Shown here: positions 38,367 through 50,094 of the stretch, piece after piece
How the letters are laid out: each line of letters starts with the position of its first letter
Position numbering within the stretch: the first letter of the stretch is position 1
Assembly (NCBI GenBank): GCA_022749755.1
Contig: CM040448.1
Coordinates: forward strand, 3,282,481-3,346,480
Direction: 5' to 3'
Origin: Azadirachta indica
Taxonomy: Eukaryota > Streptophyta > Magnoliopsida > Sapindales > Meliaceae
Length of the DNA: 64,000 bases
Made by a program: the position numbers and the translations under genes
Notes under the pieces: model-generated
The model's database searches: none
What the model was told of the DNA's origin: nothing
What the model saw: the letters and a program-made list of their open reading frames with translations, nothing else

Positions 38367-40355
38367 AATTGGTACAGCAGCTTATCTATACCTTCATTTA
38401 ATGCTTCTATCAAATATATTTTTATTTTCAAATGAACCTATTTCTATCGCAACTACTATCATGATTAAAAAAATATTATAATATATTATTTGAAATATAT
38501 AATAAAAAATAAGTATTATTTTTGACTAACATATCATCTGATTCATATGTTAATTTAATAATTTGATCAAATATATTTTTATTTTGAAATTAACTCTTTA
38601 CAATAGTGATTGTGATAATGAAAACTTAAGACACATGATATAAACATTGGCGGAGCCACAAAAGGGTAGTCCGGACAAATAATTGAGAAAACAATAATAG
38701 ATATAAATTATTAATTTAATGGTTTAAATTGTATTTTTATTGCTTCAATTTTTACGAACTTTGAATCATTGTATTTTGCCTTTCCAAGCCATTAGTACAA
38801 TAATATGATATTTGAACGTTAATTTAATAAACTAAATAAATGTATTTTTATTTTGAAAAAACTTGTAATGATAATAGTTGTGATAAGGAGACATACCGAT
38901 GGGAGCGGATTGTCAAAATATCATAATATGAAGAAGAGAAATTTAACGAAAATGATTAATACTTGGAATAAATTTTCAGCAATGTTTATTATTTAAAATT
39001 TATTTCAAAAATAATTCACTTAAACTTTTTTAAATGAAAATATTCTTAATTGAAAATATAAGTTGATCATTTTTCAAAATTTTTTATGAGAATATTTTGA
39101 TTCAAATGAATATTTTTGAAATATATTTTAAATAGTAATTATTTTAAAAAATTAAATTCTTAATTTGATTACTATTAAAAATCTCTCAAAAAAGAAAGTC
39201 AATTCAATCCAATGTCTGAGTTTTTCTCTAAAGCCAATTCAATTCATTCGGATTTCAAAAGTTTATCAAATTTTACGAAATTCAATGCTAAATAAATTGG
39301 AATAAAATTCAATTTTAATTGCATTAAATTAGATTCAATCAAACAATTATTTTATAAAAGTAAAAAAAAAATACAACTAATTAATTACTTGTTTCATATT
39401 GTTAATTTTATTTTGTCTCCTGAATTTTATTTATTTATTATTCTATTATTTTACTATCATGAATGTCAATTTATATAAAATAATTTTATTAAAAGAGTTC
39501 ATATAAAAATTTGTTATTTATTATTTTAGTCTGCAACGTGAGAAAATGACATTTAAACTTTTATTGGCAGAGAAAAAGTCTCGTTTATCACATTTATCTA
39601 CGCATGCAATAAAATTTTAAGACATTATTGTACGTAAAATTTTCTCCCAATTAAGTGTGATTGAAGATTTTTTTTTTTGTAATAAACATTAATTTTGGAC
39701 CTTAACTTTAGATGAATATAAAATCCTAATTAATCTCGAAATCTGTTTCAACATTGCATCCAAGGTGACCGTGCCACGTGTCATTCCTAAAACCGCAGTC
39801 ACCCCTTAAGATGACGGTCCGTCGCCAGGATCTCCAATCCCGCACACCATCAACCAACAGCACGCAAGCTTTCATTTGGAAGTTTCGAAACGTTTGAAAA
39901 CGTGGTGACGTGTTCAAACTTCCTTTTTTCATCAACAATTATTAAACTAAAAAATAAAAAAAAATCAGAATTTTTTAAAAAGAAGCATCTCCCACTCAAA
40001 TCGTATCTCAATATTCAAACCAAAACAAAAGAACCCATGAATAAAATAAAAATGAAAAAAAAATAAAAATAAAAGTCAGATCTCGTTATCATTTTTGCCC
40101 ACTTTCCCGGTCTACCTACGCTAACACACTCTTTTCATCTTTTCTATATAATTTTTTTTTTAAAATTTAATTAACATGGCCTTAAAATCTGCTAAAGGGT
40201 GCGGTAGTCGTCACGCTTTTGATGGTAAATTTAAACGACAACCTATAAATCAACTCGTTCAGTTTTGTTTTCTTTGTTATTGGTTTGAGTATTATGTGGG
40301 TTAGAGTTTGGGTGCAGGGCTGATTGGGTTGAGGGAAAAACGAACAAGGGTGGCA

Positions 40356-43300
40356 ATGGCGACGTCAGTGAGGTTTGAGGGATTAAGTGATGAGTTGAAG
40401 AAGATTTTGGATGCTAACATGGATGAAGTACCCGCCAGACGCCGGGCCCGCGAAGCCTTTAAGGACATTCAGCTTAATATTGACCATATCTTGTTCAAGG
40501 TAATTCTTTGTTTCTGTTTATTTGCGTTATCTTATCGGGAACTTGTGTTAATTCTCATTGGTTTATCGCATTCATGTTTTTGTTTTAATCTCTCAATAGT
40601 ACGAGAGAGTTGTCTGTTGTGGTTAGTGATTTATTATAGGGCGTTGCTGATGGTAATTGGGAACTGCAAAATAAAAGAATTTGATGAATTAAGCGTTTTT
40701 CCAAGTTTCCTTCATACGGGGAGCCAAAGTTTTTTTTTTTTTTTTTTATCAGAATGTTATTAATTTATTTCGTTGTGCTGATAGTATTAGAAGGATGATG
40801 GATAGCCTTTGAATGAAATGTTTATCTTTGTTCTTGGCAACTTTTTGATTACTTTATTTTTGTCCATGTTGCAGACCCCTTGTGATGGATTGAAGGTGAA
40901 GGAGGTGCGCACTCAAACTTTAGTTTTATTCATTCTTATTTCTATTCCATCTGAAGTGAGGCTTCCATCACCAAGAATGAGCAGTTGGTTGCGACATCTT
41001 TCTTTGTCTACTTTATATTGTTAACCGTATATTTTTATCACCTTATTTTTGTGGATCTTATCATTGTTGTTAGCTACTTGAAAGTGTTTTAGCTATCCCT
41101 TGGCGATTTGCTTTCCATCTTCTTCTTCATCATAGTTTTGTTTGGCCTTTCAGTTCATTTTATGTGGAACTTAGCAAGGTCATAGAAAAGCTACCATTTT
41201 CAATTAATGATGGTGGCTAAATTATAAACAATCTTTAAGTCATGCCATGTTTGTCTTTTGAATTTGCTGTAATCTACTAGTAACTAAAGATGATCGCCTA
41301 TTATTCTGTGCATAGTCATATGAGGTGAATTCCAGAGGATTGGAAATTTTCACTAAAAGCTGGCTTCCAGAGAGCTCTCAACCCAAGGCAGTGGTGTGTT
41401 TTTGTCATGGTTATGCAGACACTTGCTCATTTTTCTTTGAAGGCATGTAGCTCATAGCAAGTAGTAGTTACCCATATTTAGTCTTAGGCATGTTCTGATA
41501 ATTGAGCCTAACTTTTTTCTTGCATATTTTCAGGAACCGCAAGGAAGTTGGCATCATATGGATATGGAGTTTTTGCTATGGATTACCCAGGATTTGGGCT
41601 TTCTGAAGGTCTTCATTGCTACATTCCCAGCTTTGACTGGCTTGTTGATGATGTCGTCGAGCATTATTCCAAAGTCAAAGGTGGGCTAAGCTATTTTATA
41701 ATTTCTATTGGAATACTTATGCTGGAACCATCAATAGTGACAGGATTTGTTTTCAGAGTAGGGTTCTGTTTGCAGATTTGAACCTTTCCCTTTCCATGAC
41801 AATTTGAAATTTTCATCTATCTTGGTTTTCTTTAACCACGAAAACCGCTTCTCTTTTTTTGAATTTGTTATTGCTTGAGATGATGCAACTATTATGAAAT
41901 GATCTGTTTATGGCTATTGTAGTAAGTGTCATAAACATCTTATATTTGGTTGATAGAATATTCAAGATGAAACTGGTATCAAATAGTGATCTGTTCTTGA
42001 TGTTTATATTTGGTGGATTTGCCTGGCAGATAACCCCAAGCTCCGTGATCTGCCTAGCTTCCTCTTTGGACAGTCTTTGGGTGGAGCTGTAGCTCTGAAG
42101 GTGCACCTTAAACAACCTAATGCATGGAGTGGTGCTATTCTTGTTGCGCCTATGTGCAAAGTATTTTCTTAAACCTAATTATATTAGAAACCTTGTTAGT
42201 ATGAGACTTGCTTTTTAATAACTAAAAATTTTTCATAGATTGCAGATGACATGGTCCCCCCATGGTTAGTAAAACAATTCCTGATTGGTATCGCTAATGT
42301 TCTTCCAAAGCAGAAGTTGGTTCCCCAAAAGGATTTGGCTGAGGCAGCATTTAGAGATCCAAAGAAGAGAGAGATGGTTTGTCTCTTAGATCTTTGCAAG
42401 GATTAAAATTAAAGCATTTGTTAGTTGTGGCTTTGTAGGAAATAAAATGGATGGTGCCATGGAGGATTCTCACATCATGAGTAGCAGTAGTATTGTTTCT
42501 CTTCCTACTGCATTTTGATCCAGTTCTTCATTCAATCTGCTTTCCACCCGTCAATTTTAAATCCTCTGTTGAATTCAGAGCCAACTTGTTTCTCTCTTTT
42601 ATTTGGATGCAGACTAAGTACAACGTTATTGCTTACAAGGATAAACCACGCTTGCAAACTGCTGTACAGATGCTCAAAACCACTCAAGAGATAGAAAATC
42701 AGTTGGAAAAGGTATGGCAATTGCCTTTTCTAATATTCTTTGAATTTTGATGTCAATTGCTCTTATGCTTTTTCCTTTTCTAAAGGCAACTTTGGCTTGC
42801 ATTGGATCCTGTACTGTGTGTTTGCATGCTCTGTTAAATCTGTTTGAGGCTTATGTATGAGGTCCTTCCTGATTATTCTGCACCTATAAAGGCTATTGTC
42901 AGTTGACTCTAAGTGCCTGTCGAGTTGAACTACTATACTCTTGACCAGCTGAATTAGTGAAGGCTCTCAGAAATTGCATGGCTGATAACTTCAATAGGTT
43001 TTAGTTTGGTCTCGGACTTGAAGTTGAAGAAAGTAGAGAACTAAATGCTTTTACACATTCGTTAAGTATACTCCCACTAAATCATGCCTCATGTTTCAGA
43101 AGATTTATGACTGACGAGTGATGGAGAATAGCATGCAATAAATCTGCAATTTGATGCATGATATTACTAACTAAATTGATGAAGCATAGTATGCCTTGAA
43201 TCAAGCTGCCTCTGAACAATTTGACTTTTGATAGTTAAGATGTAGATTCACCAAAATAGAAATGAAACAAATTCAAACACAAATTTAAGCTTGATTTGCT

Positions 43301-43870
43301 TGAAGAACCAAGTTTGAATGTCACAATTGCCTCTGTTTGTCCGTGATCTTTAAGTATATGCTTTAGATTTGCATGATTAAAATCACATAAAATTTTCCAA
43401 AAGATAATTCCTTCTATTGTCAGCTTTTAACAAAAGATTAATAACCAATTAAGGATAGTTGAATTACTGCACCTTTTAAGCATGTCATAAATCTACCAGT
43501 ATGCATCATTAACGTAGGATATTGGCATATCTATTGGAAGCTACATGATTTGTTTATTGAACATATTTCAGAAAGTTCATGAACAAGAATTTTCATTTGC
43601 TCATTTAACATTTTGACTTTGGATTATCTACTATTACAACAGATTTCTCTGCCATTACTAATCTTGCATGGAGAAGATGATATTGTAACTGACCCATCTG
43701 TGAGCAAAGCCTTGTATGAGAAAGCAAGCAGTAAGGACAAGAAGTTCATTCTTTATAAGGATGCTTTTCATTCCCTTCTGGAGGGAGAGCCAGATGACAT
43801 GATAATTCGAGTTTTGACTGATATCATTTCCTGGCTTGATGATCACAGCAGAACAAGTGCTTCCAGTTGA
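40356..43870 (+). CDS. Alpha/beta hydrolase, monoacylglycerol lipase / caffeoylshikimate esterase-like
   Basis: Eight exons: 40356-40499, 40875-40904, 41316-41442, 41534-41680, 42030-42160, 42239-42376, 42613-42711 and 43643-43870. They total 1044 bp and give 347 aa. The catalytic fold is complete: oxyanion motif CFCHGYADTCSFFFEG, nucleophile elbow GQSLGG, acid in HGEDDIVTDP and histidine in DAFHSLLEGEPDD. The segment MDYPGFGLSEG is diagnostic of the plant MAGL family, which hydrolyses monoacylglycerols, lysophospholipids or, in CSE, caffeoyl shikimate. I cannot assign the substrate. A 48-aa N-terminal exon without an obvious signal suggests a cytosolic or membrane-associated enzyme. Intron 3 uses a GC donor. 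The nearest Arabidopsis relative I recall by context is At5g16120. The ATG at 40356 is chosen; an upstream frame without ATG is not used. Confidence 0.93.
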
Positions 43871-45034
43871 TCACTTGATTGTTGTCTCTCGTACAAAAGA
43901 AAAATGAAAAGGAGCTTGATTCTATAGTTGTTAAATGGAGAATAATGCTAGGACAGAATGTATAGAACTTTTCATTTCATTAAATTGAAACATTGTATTA
44001 TATCAATTCCAATTTTGCAGCTCATTTAAATTGCTTGCAATTCTTTATATCATAAGGCTTATGAACAATCTAAGAAAGCAGTGTTCTTATTTTTGATCCA
44101 ATTTATGCAACAGTTGGATGTGTACATGCATGTTAAAGAGGTGGTGTTCTAGCATTTGCCCATGTCCCTAAAATTGAAAAGACTACCTTCCCCAATCTAC
44201 TATCTCATGGGCCACCCTACTGTAATCAAGGTACACCAACATGGATTAGTTATTAATTTCTTTTAAATGTAACAAAAACAAAAAGAAAAAATAATAAACG
44301 AAATTATTTTTGTATGCCATTTGTTACGAGGGAGAGATCTTTGTCTGCATTATATTTATGGGTGTGTCAACTTCCTTGCACTCCTACTAGATAAGGGTAG
44401 AAGATAAGTAGATAAGGAGATCTCAGAAAATCGAATTTCACTTTTTATTTTTTAGTTATAAAAAACACGAAATTTTAGTTACAGAAAATCAAATTTCAAT
44501 GAAATTTTTATCATCGCAACATGAATCCTTAACACCCTAAATGAAAAAGTTTAAATAAACATTGAAATAAATAAAATGATGGTCGTCACTTTCTCATAAT
44601 TCTTCAAATCTAAAGTTGACCGCCCTTAAGCAAGAAATGGAATAATAACTTCCAAGAAAATACGGTAACCAACCACGTGAAGCCACGTGTAGGAATGGAA
44701 AATTCCGAAGTGGACATGACAAGAAACTTTTGTCTTAGCTAAGTTTTTGAGTAAACAGAAAACACTTTCGGTGCTGCTCTGCTTGTAATTGCACAGCCAA
44801 GCACAGTGAAATGAAATGAAATAAAGAACGAATGAATGACGTTTCCATCAATTTCGGTGGTGGGTGCGTAGTTGCCTGCGTGTCTGTACTAGTTTCATCT
44901 CAGTGGAAAGTCCCACCTCACCATTTTTATGAGTTTCATTTTCTTTTTCCTTTTCTTAATTAAGGAAGTGTTTTTTATAGACGGATGAAGAAGAAGCCAC
45001 TATTGTTGCTGGGATTTTCATTATTCCTCAAAAC
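43871..45034 (+). promoter_or_regulatory. Intergenic region with ABA4 promoter
   Basis: The first 150 bp are the hydrolase 3' UTR. The remainder is AT-rich with no gene. Two CACGTG cores at 44674-44679 and 44684-44689 lie about 350 bp upstream of the ABA4 start codon. Confidence 0.6.
44674..44689 (+). promoter_or_regulatory. Paired G-box/ABRE cores upstream of ABA4
   Basis: CCACGTGA and CCACGTGT are spaced exactly 10 bp apart, one helical turn. Such pairs are typical of ABA- or light-responsive promoters bound by bZIP/bHLH factors. The function here is inferred. Confidence 0.55.
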
Positions 45035-47697
45035 ATGGCCTTCTCTGCTTGTCTTTCCCATTCTCTTATCTCATTCAAGGTTGGTTTCTTCTTTTTCTCC
45101 TCCTTCGTTTCTTGTTTTTGCTGGAAATATTTTGTGGTTTTGTTATTTAATTGTGCTTTTTCTTCTGCGGTTTCTTCAAATTTTTTTTTGCTTGTGCAGT
45201 ATTTGTGATGGAATGGATGAATTTCAGTGTGAATAAATTTGGGTGTGTTTTAAAATTTTTAAGCATTTTTTTTTCAGTGTGTTTATAAACATTTTTTTCA
45301 GTTAAATGGTAAGATCTGTGGTAAATGTTTCGCCTGTTCAGGTGTTCAGCTAATTGTTTGATTTCAGCTAATGTTAGATTTTTTTTTTCTCCTTAATCTT
45401 TATCACGAGATTTATTGGAGACAGATTCACTGAAGCTGTGTTCACCAGTTTTTGTTGCATACTAGTGAGCTTGAAGATTGAGTAATTATACACTGCAAAT
45501 CCAGAATTTGCTGCTTGTTGTACAAGCTTGAGAGATTTTACCATTTTGAGTTCTATTGCTTATATATTTGATTTTGTGGAGCAGCCTCTAGGACATTGCC
45601 GTAATGTTGGTGTGGATCAAAGCTTAACTTCTGCTCACAAGAATATCAACACTGAATGTTTTGGGCGACAAGTTGCAGGACTTGGAAGTGACTTGCGAAG
45701 AGAATGGAGTTTCATTCGAGGATCAGAAGTTATAATAAGATCACGAGTAGCAACATTCATTCATCGACAGAAAGGCTTTGGAGTACATGCTTCATGTAAT
45801 CTTATTGGTTACTTCTACTCATAGCTTTTATAACTTAAAGGGAAAATAGCACTAGTTACCCTTTTCTGCTTTCTTAAAACCTTCCTATATATTGCTCTTT
45901 TATTTAGTGATTGCTTCCAATTTTATTCTTAATTTTGTTTCACCAGAGTCTAGAGAAGAAGATAGGATATATTGATGTGCAGGGATCAAGCTCTTTTTTC
46001 CTCTATACATATCCTATACATGTCTTGATCACATTGAACGTACAAAGTTCAAATGTCAATTTTTTCTGTTCCAACAAAATGATGTCTGCTAATTTATGCT
46101 TATGGCTTTAAAATTGAGCACTGGTTGAAACTTGTCTTGAACTGTGGAAATGCAGTAACTTTTCATTTGTGCAACATCCAATGAGGATTTTCTAAGCATT
46201 TACAAAGGCCTGAAAGGAATTGAGATCCTTGAAATGGCAGAAACCGATTCTGTTTCATAGAAAATATGACATGACAGCCTTGTGGTAATCAGATCAAGTT
46301 GTTTGTGGTGCAACTTATTGATTGCGGCCAAAGAATGTCCACAACTAGGTCCTATTAAGGGCTCAATGCCTTTGAACTGAGTACAAAGATATGAAATTCA
46401 TTCTTCATCATAAAGGCTTTTGAGTTGTTGTTTTCGTTTTCATCTGGTATAAGTTTGGCTGTCGTTTGAATAATTGAGAAGTTAATCTTATATAAGCTAA
46501 ACTAGTTACAATACATTTTCATAGAATTATGGTTGTTGCATGATTTCTTTATCCCTGCCACATAATGCAACGTTGAACAATACTTTGGAACATTAGCAGA
46601 CTTTCAAAACAAGTCTACGTACATAATTTTTTTTATTCACTCTTTAACAGCATTAAATGCTTTTTCCCTGCAAATATGTTTGTGTAATTAGGACAGTAGT
46701 CAGTCATAATATTTGTTCCCTACAATCTTCTCCACGGCTTGCAGGCTCTCAAGTTGCTAGTACAATGTTTACCTTGGGGACTGTAGCTGTGCTCCCATTC
46801 TACACTCTCATGGTGGTTGCTCCCAAAGCTGAACTGGTGATTTTTCTGAGATCTATCTGGGAACTTCAATTCACCTGTGCATCTTTCTTATTTTAACTAG
46901 AATCTATGCTTTATAACCTATCAAACATTTTATCCATTCCAGTCACTTCAGGACTTGCACATTAGTATTGGTTGTTTTATGTACAATTTTTTGTTTTGAC
47001 AACATTTAGTAATCAATTATAACTTTAATAATATCATGATGGGTTATTTGCTTCCCCAAATTAAGTATTCATCACAGTATTTCCATTTCATTGTCTTAAA
47101 TCTTGGAAGGCTTGCAAACTTCTCAGTGTCTTATGTGATGATTGTTTTGTATTTCTCACTATGCAGACAAAGAAAACTATGGAGAGTAGCATACCGTATG
47201 TTGTGCTTGGACTTTTGTATGCATATCTACTATATCTCTCCTGGACACCAGATACATTACGGGTAATGTTCGCTAGTAAATACTGGCTTCCAGAGGTATA
47301 TCTATTTTGATTGCACTGATATTCCAACGTTAATCTGTCAAAAAGTAAAGCTTTCAATGATCTGATTTTATCGATATATTTACAATTTCATTATGTGCAG
47401 CTATCTGGCATAGCAAAGATGTTCACCAGTGACATGACTTTAGCTTCTGCTTGGATTCATTTATTGGTTGTGGATCTCTTTGCTGCAAGGTCATTTTCTT
47501 TTTGTTCTCTGTCAGTCTTTTGTGTGTGTTTATTGCTTTACTGATACTTTTCATATTGTTACTCTTCCAGGCAGGTTTTCCACGATGGTCTTCAAAATGA
47601 AATTGAAACTCGACATTCAGTTTCTCTTTGTCTCCTTTTTTGTCCCATTGGAATTGTTGCTCATTTCATCACCAAAGCATTGACAAAATGCAATTGA
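45035..47697 (+). CDS. ABA4: ABA4 neoxanthin synthase, chloroplast membrane protein
   Basis: Exons 45035-45079, 45585-45795, 46745-46836, 47167-47295, 47401-47489 and 47571-47697 total 693 bp and give 230 aa (231 if exon 2 starts at 45582). Residues 1 to about 80 form a plastid transit peptide. The rest is the DUF4281 membrane domain: [19 protein letters not shown], then [18 protein letters not shown], then [18 protein letters not shown], then [15 protein letters not shown]. These match the Arabidopsis ABA4 protein (At1g67080) closely. ABA4 is required to convert violaxanthin to neoxanthin in the plastid, feeding ABA synthesis and photoprotection. The length and intron phases fit a functional gene. 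It converges with the MurB gene, 169 bp away. Confidence 0.93.
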
Positions 47698-47866
47698 AGA
47701 ACTAGATGGCCGTGGACAACAACTCGCGCCTGAGAAAGAAAAATAAAAAAAAGAATGATTGATTCATACATGTGAAAACATTTTATTCAAATGGAATATC
47801 ATTTGAAATTTCCTTTACTAACATTAAATTATTTCAACTAATTTACATCAAATTTTTCAGTGCAGC

Positions 47867-50094
47867 TTATTTGCCCCTGTTTGAATTCAACTGGTTACAG
47901 TATGGATGAAAATATAAAACTTCTTCTTGAAGCTGTACACCATACTTCTGATCAACCTTTTCCTTAACCAAATCGACAAGGTTAAGCATGTCTTGAGAAG
48001 TTGAGCCACCAGCATTTACAAAGAAGTTGGCATGAACCTTGGAAACCATAGCTCCCCCAACTCTAAATCCTTTCAAACCAGCTTTCTCAATCAACTTAGC
48101 TGCTGCAACTCCCAAATCAGATGGATTCTGAAAGACAGAGCCAGCTGTTCGATCTCCTAGAGGTTGAGTCATCTTCCTCCTGTAATGAAACCATATCTCA
48201 TAACATAAGCACTTTAATGACAAACAATCTTTCAGGAAGCATCAGTTTAACATTTGCATTAACCACCTTTCCAAAAATTCTCGTTGCTTTCTTCTAGCTG
48301 ATGCTGACTCTTGCAGTTGAAATGTGACTGCAACAATAGCTGCCAAGTCTTTCATGTCTTGAAATGTTGATGATCGATAGCCAAACTTTAGATCATTTCT
48401 ATTAAGTGTCTGAAGCTTTCCTTCGATCGTAACAATATCAACACTATCAACGACATCAGCAGTCTCCTTTAAAAACCAAAAATAAAAACACAAAATCAGT
48501 CATCTGATCCACCAAAGGTTCTAACTAATATGTATGTTTACGCATAAAGCAACAATAACCTGCCCATTTGCACCAGCATTCATATAAGTTGCGCCGCCTA
48601 CTGTCCCAGGAATTCCAGACGCAAACTCAAAACCTGTGAATCCCTTGCAGGAACATTGCATCGCCAAAGTATTAAATCTGAAACCACTTCCAACTCTATA
48701 TATTCCACATTCTTTCCTCTCTAAGAACACAATTTGGTTCAAAATAACACACCCGTCGAAACCAAAATCATCAAAGAGACAATTTGAGCCTTTACCAATG
48801 ACAATGTATCGGATAGAATGCTCATTACAGTACCTGCATTTTTATAACAATACAAGGTATTATTGTTAGCGATAAATTTGATAGTTACTGTTTTACTTAA
48901 AATCAAATGCTTCTTGCCAGCTGAGTGATCTATGGGTGCAGCTAGAAGTGCTTTTGAGTAAATTTTTTTTTTGAATATCTGTCGTTAGATTGTAGTTAGA
49001 GGTCTAGCAGGAATGCCGGTGATCAAGTTCAACTAAAACTCGATATGGGATTCTACTTCCGCTTAGGAAGGAGTAAAGTCTAATATATGATAAAATCAAC
49101 TCTCATAAACACATAAAGAGGACTGAACCCTTAACCTCAACTTGAGGGAAGGCAGTGAGTGAGTACCATTAAGGCCAAGGGGCGGGCTTTTGAGTAAACT
49201 TTACAATGAAACAGTTTTTGGAAAGCCTTAATCAAGTACTTTTCTCAAAGACATTCGAAGTGCTTTTCTTGCTCCATAAGCACTTACAGAAAACATGTGG
49301 AGTGATAGTCTCAGAAACAGCACTTCAAGTATCATTTCATCTACAAAAATAGTTTTATCTATCCTAACCATATAACATACACACAAAAGCATTTTCGCCT
49401 ATTTGGAGGGGATTTGGCATTCCCAAAGGTACTTCCACACAACCCTGGTAAATGAATAAACCCCAATTCCATTTCCAATATGAACGATAAAAACTGTCAT
49501 TTCCCAGTAGTACTGTTTCCAAAATGTGAAGAAAATGACCTCATACAGTCAGAAAATTTGATAAATAATCATTCTTGAAAAAGTCATTACAAGATTCAAA
49601 TGTATATATCGCAAAATTATCTAACAGTGTTTTTCACTCCTCTCCACATTTGGCATCACATGCCAGTACACCAAAAAAGATCCGAATTGGCAAGAAAACC
49701 GATTGAGACCACAATCAAAGCAAGAGCAAGTTGGCTATTTGCTATTGTGAAATTGACGTGAAAGAGCAGAACAAGAAACAAACCTGATGGCAGAAACAAG
49801 TTGGGTTTGGTCAAAAACTTCAACAAAGTAATTACAAGGGCCACCGATGTCCCAAGTAGAAAGATCTTTCAACACCTTCTTGCCTCTCACAAATTTCAAT
49901 CCATTCCAGTTCTGGGTTTGCTCTTTTTTGTCAAAAAAGCTGGTGTGATTGCACATTAAGGAGCTTGTTTTTCTCGCTGGTTGAAGCAGAACGTGGGGAT
50001 TATGACCCAGAGAGAACGACATTGATGGGATTCTGGTGAAATTAATGATCTTCATGGAGTAAGTCGTTGTCTTTGTCGTCGTTTTTACAAGCAT
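47867..50094 (-). CDS. MURB: MurB-type UDP-N-acetylenolpyruvoylglucosamine reductase, plastid-targeted
   Basis: Exons 49784-50094, 48560-48833, 48267-48466 and 47867-48179 total 1098 bp and give 365 aa with no internal stop. Residues 1 to about 60 are Ser/Thr/Lys-rich and predicted to be a transit peptide. The enzyme domain then shows TWDIGGPCNYFVE, the FAD-binding IVIGKGSNCLFDD, the FEFASGIPGTVGGATYMNAGA block, FGYRSSTF, the catalytic-serine motif AGSVFQNP, VHANFFVNAGG and a C-terminal QEEV glutamate. FAD_binding_4 and MurB_C domains are therefore both complete, of the shorter (type II) bacterial kind. MurB reduces UDP-GlcNAc-enolpyruvate to UDP-MurNAc with NADPH in peptidoglycan synthesis. 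In mosses such genes act on plastid division; as I recall, Arabidopsis lacks MurB. Ancestry from the plastid endosymbiont or another bacterium is inferred. A SINE occupies part of intron 1. Confidence 0.93.
48950..49198 (-). mobile_element. tRNA-derived SINE with target-site duplication
   Basis: The body (about 48963-49185) lies in intron 1 of MURB on the same strand. Reading on the minus strand, box A TGGCCTTAATGG (49166-49177) and box B GGTTCAGTCC (49120-49129) are 36 bp apart, as in tRNA-derived SINEs. The element ends in a short A-rich tail at 48963-48972. It is bounded by perfect 13-bp direct repeats GCTTTTGAGTAAA (48950-48962 and 49186-49198). Confidence 0.85.

Larger units (their letters stand above)
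31561..40355. other. Long AT-rich spacer with repeat debris
   Basis: No gene supported over 8.7 kb. The left end should hold the promoter of the 176-aa gene. 33000-33470 is a GC-richer island with GATGA repeats and ACGTG elements. 34500-35220 and 36770-37300 are mixed-composition islands that might be decayed transposon or gene remnants. 37980-38366 holds a pair of direct repeats around a tRNA-like sequence. The last 300 bp should be the hydrolase promoter, with a TATA-like CTATATA at 40144-40150. Confidence 0.5.

Noticed and set aside
40308..40355. N-terminal extension of the hydrolase
   Set aside because: It has no ATG; the first in-frame ATG is at 40356 and gives a family-like N terminus.
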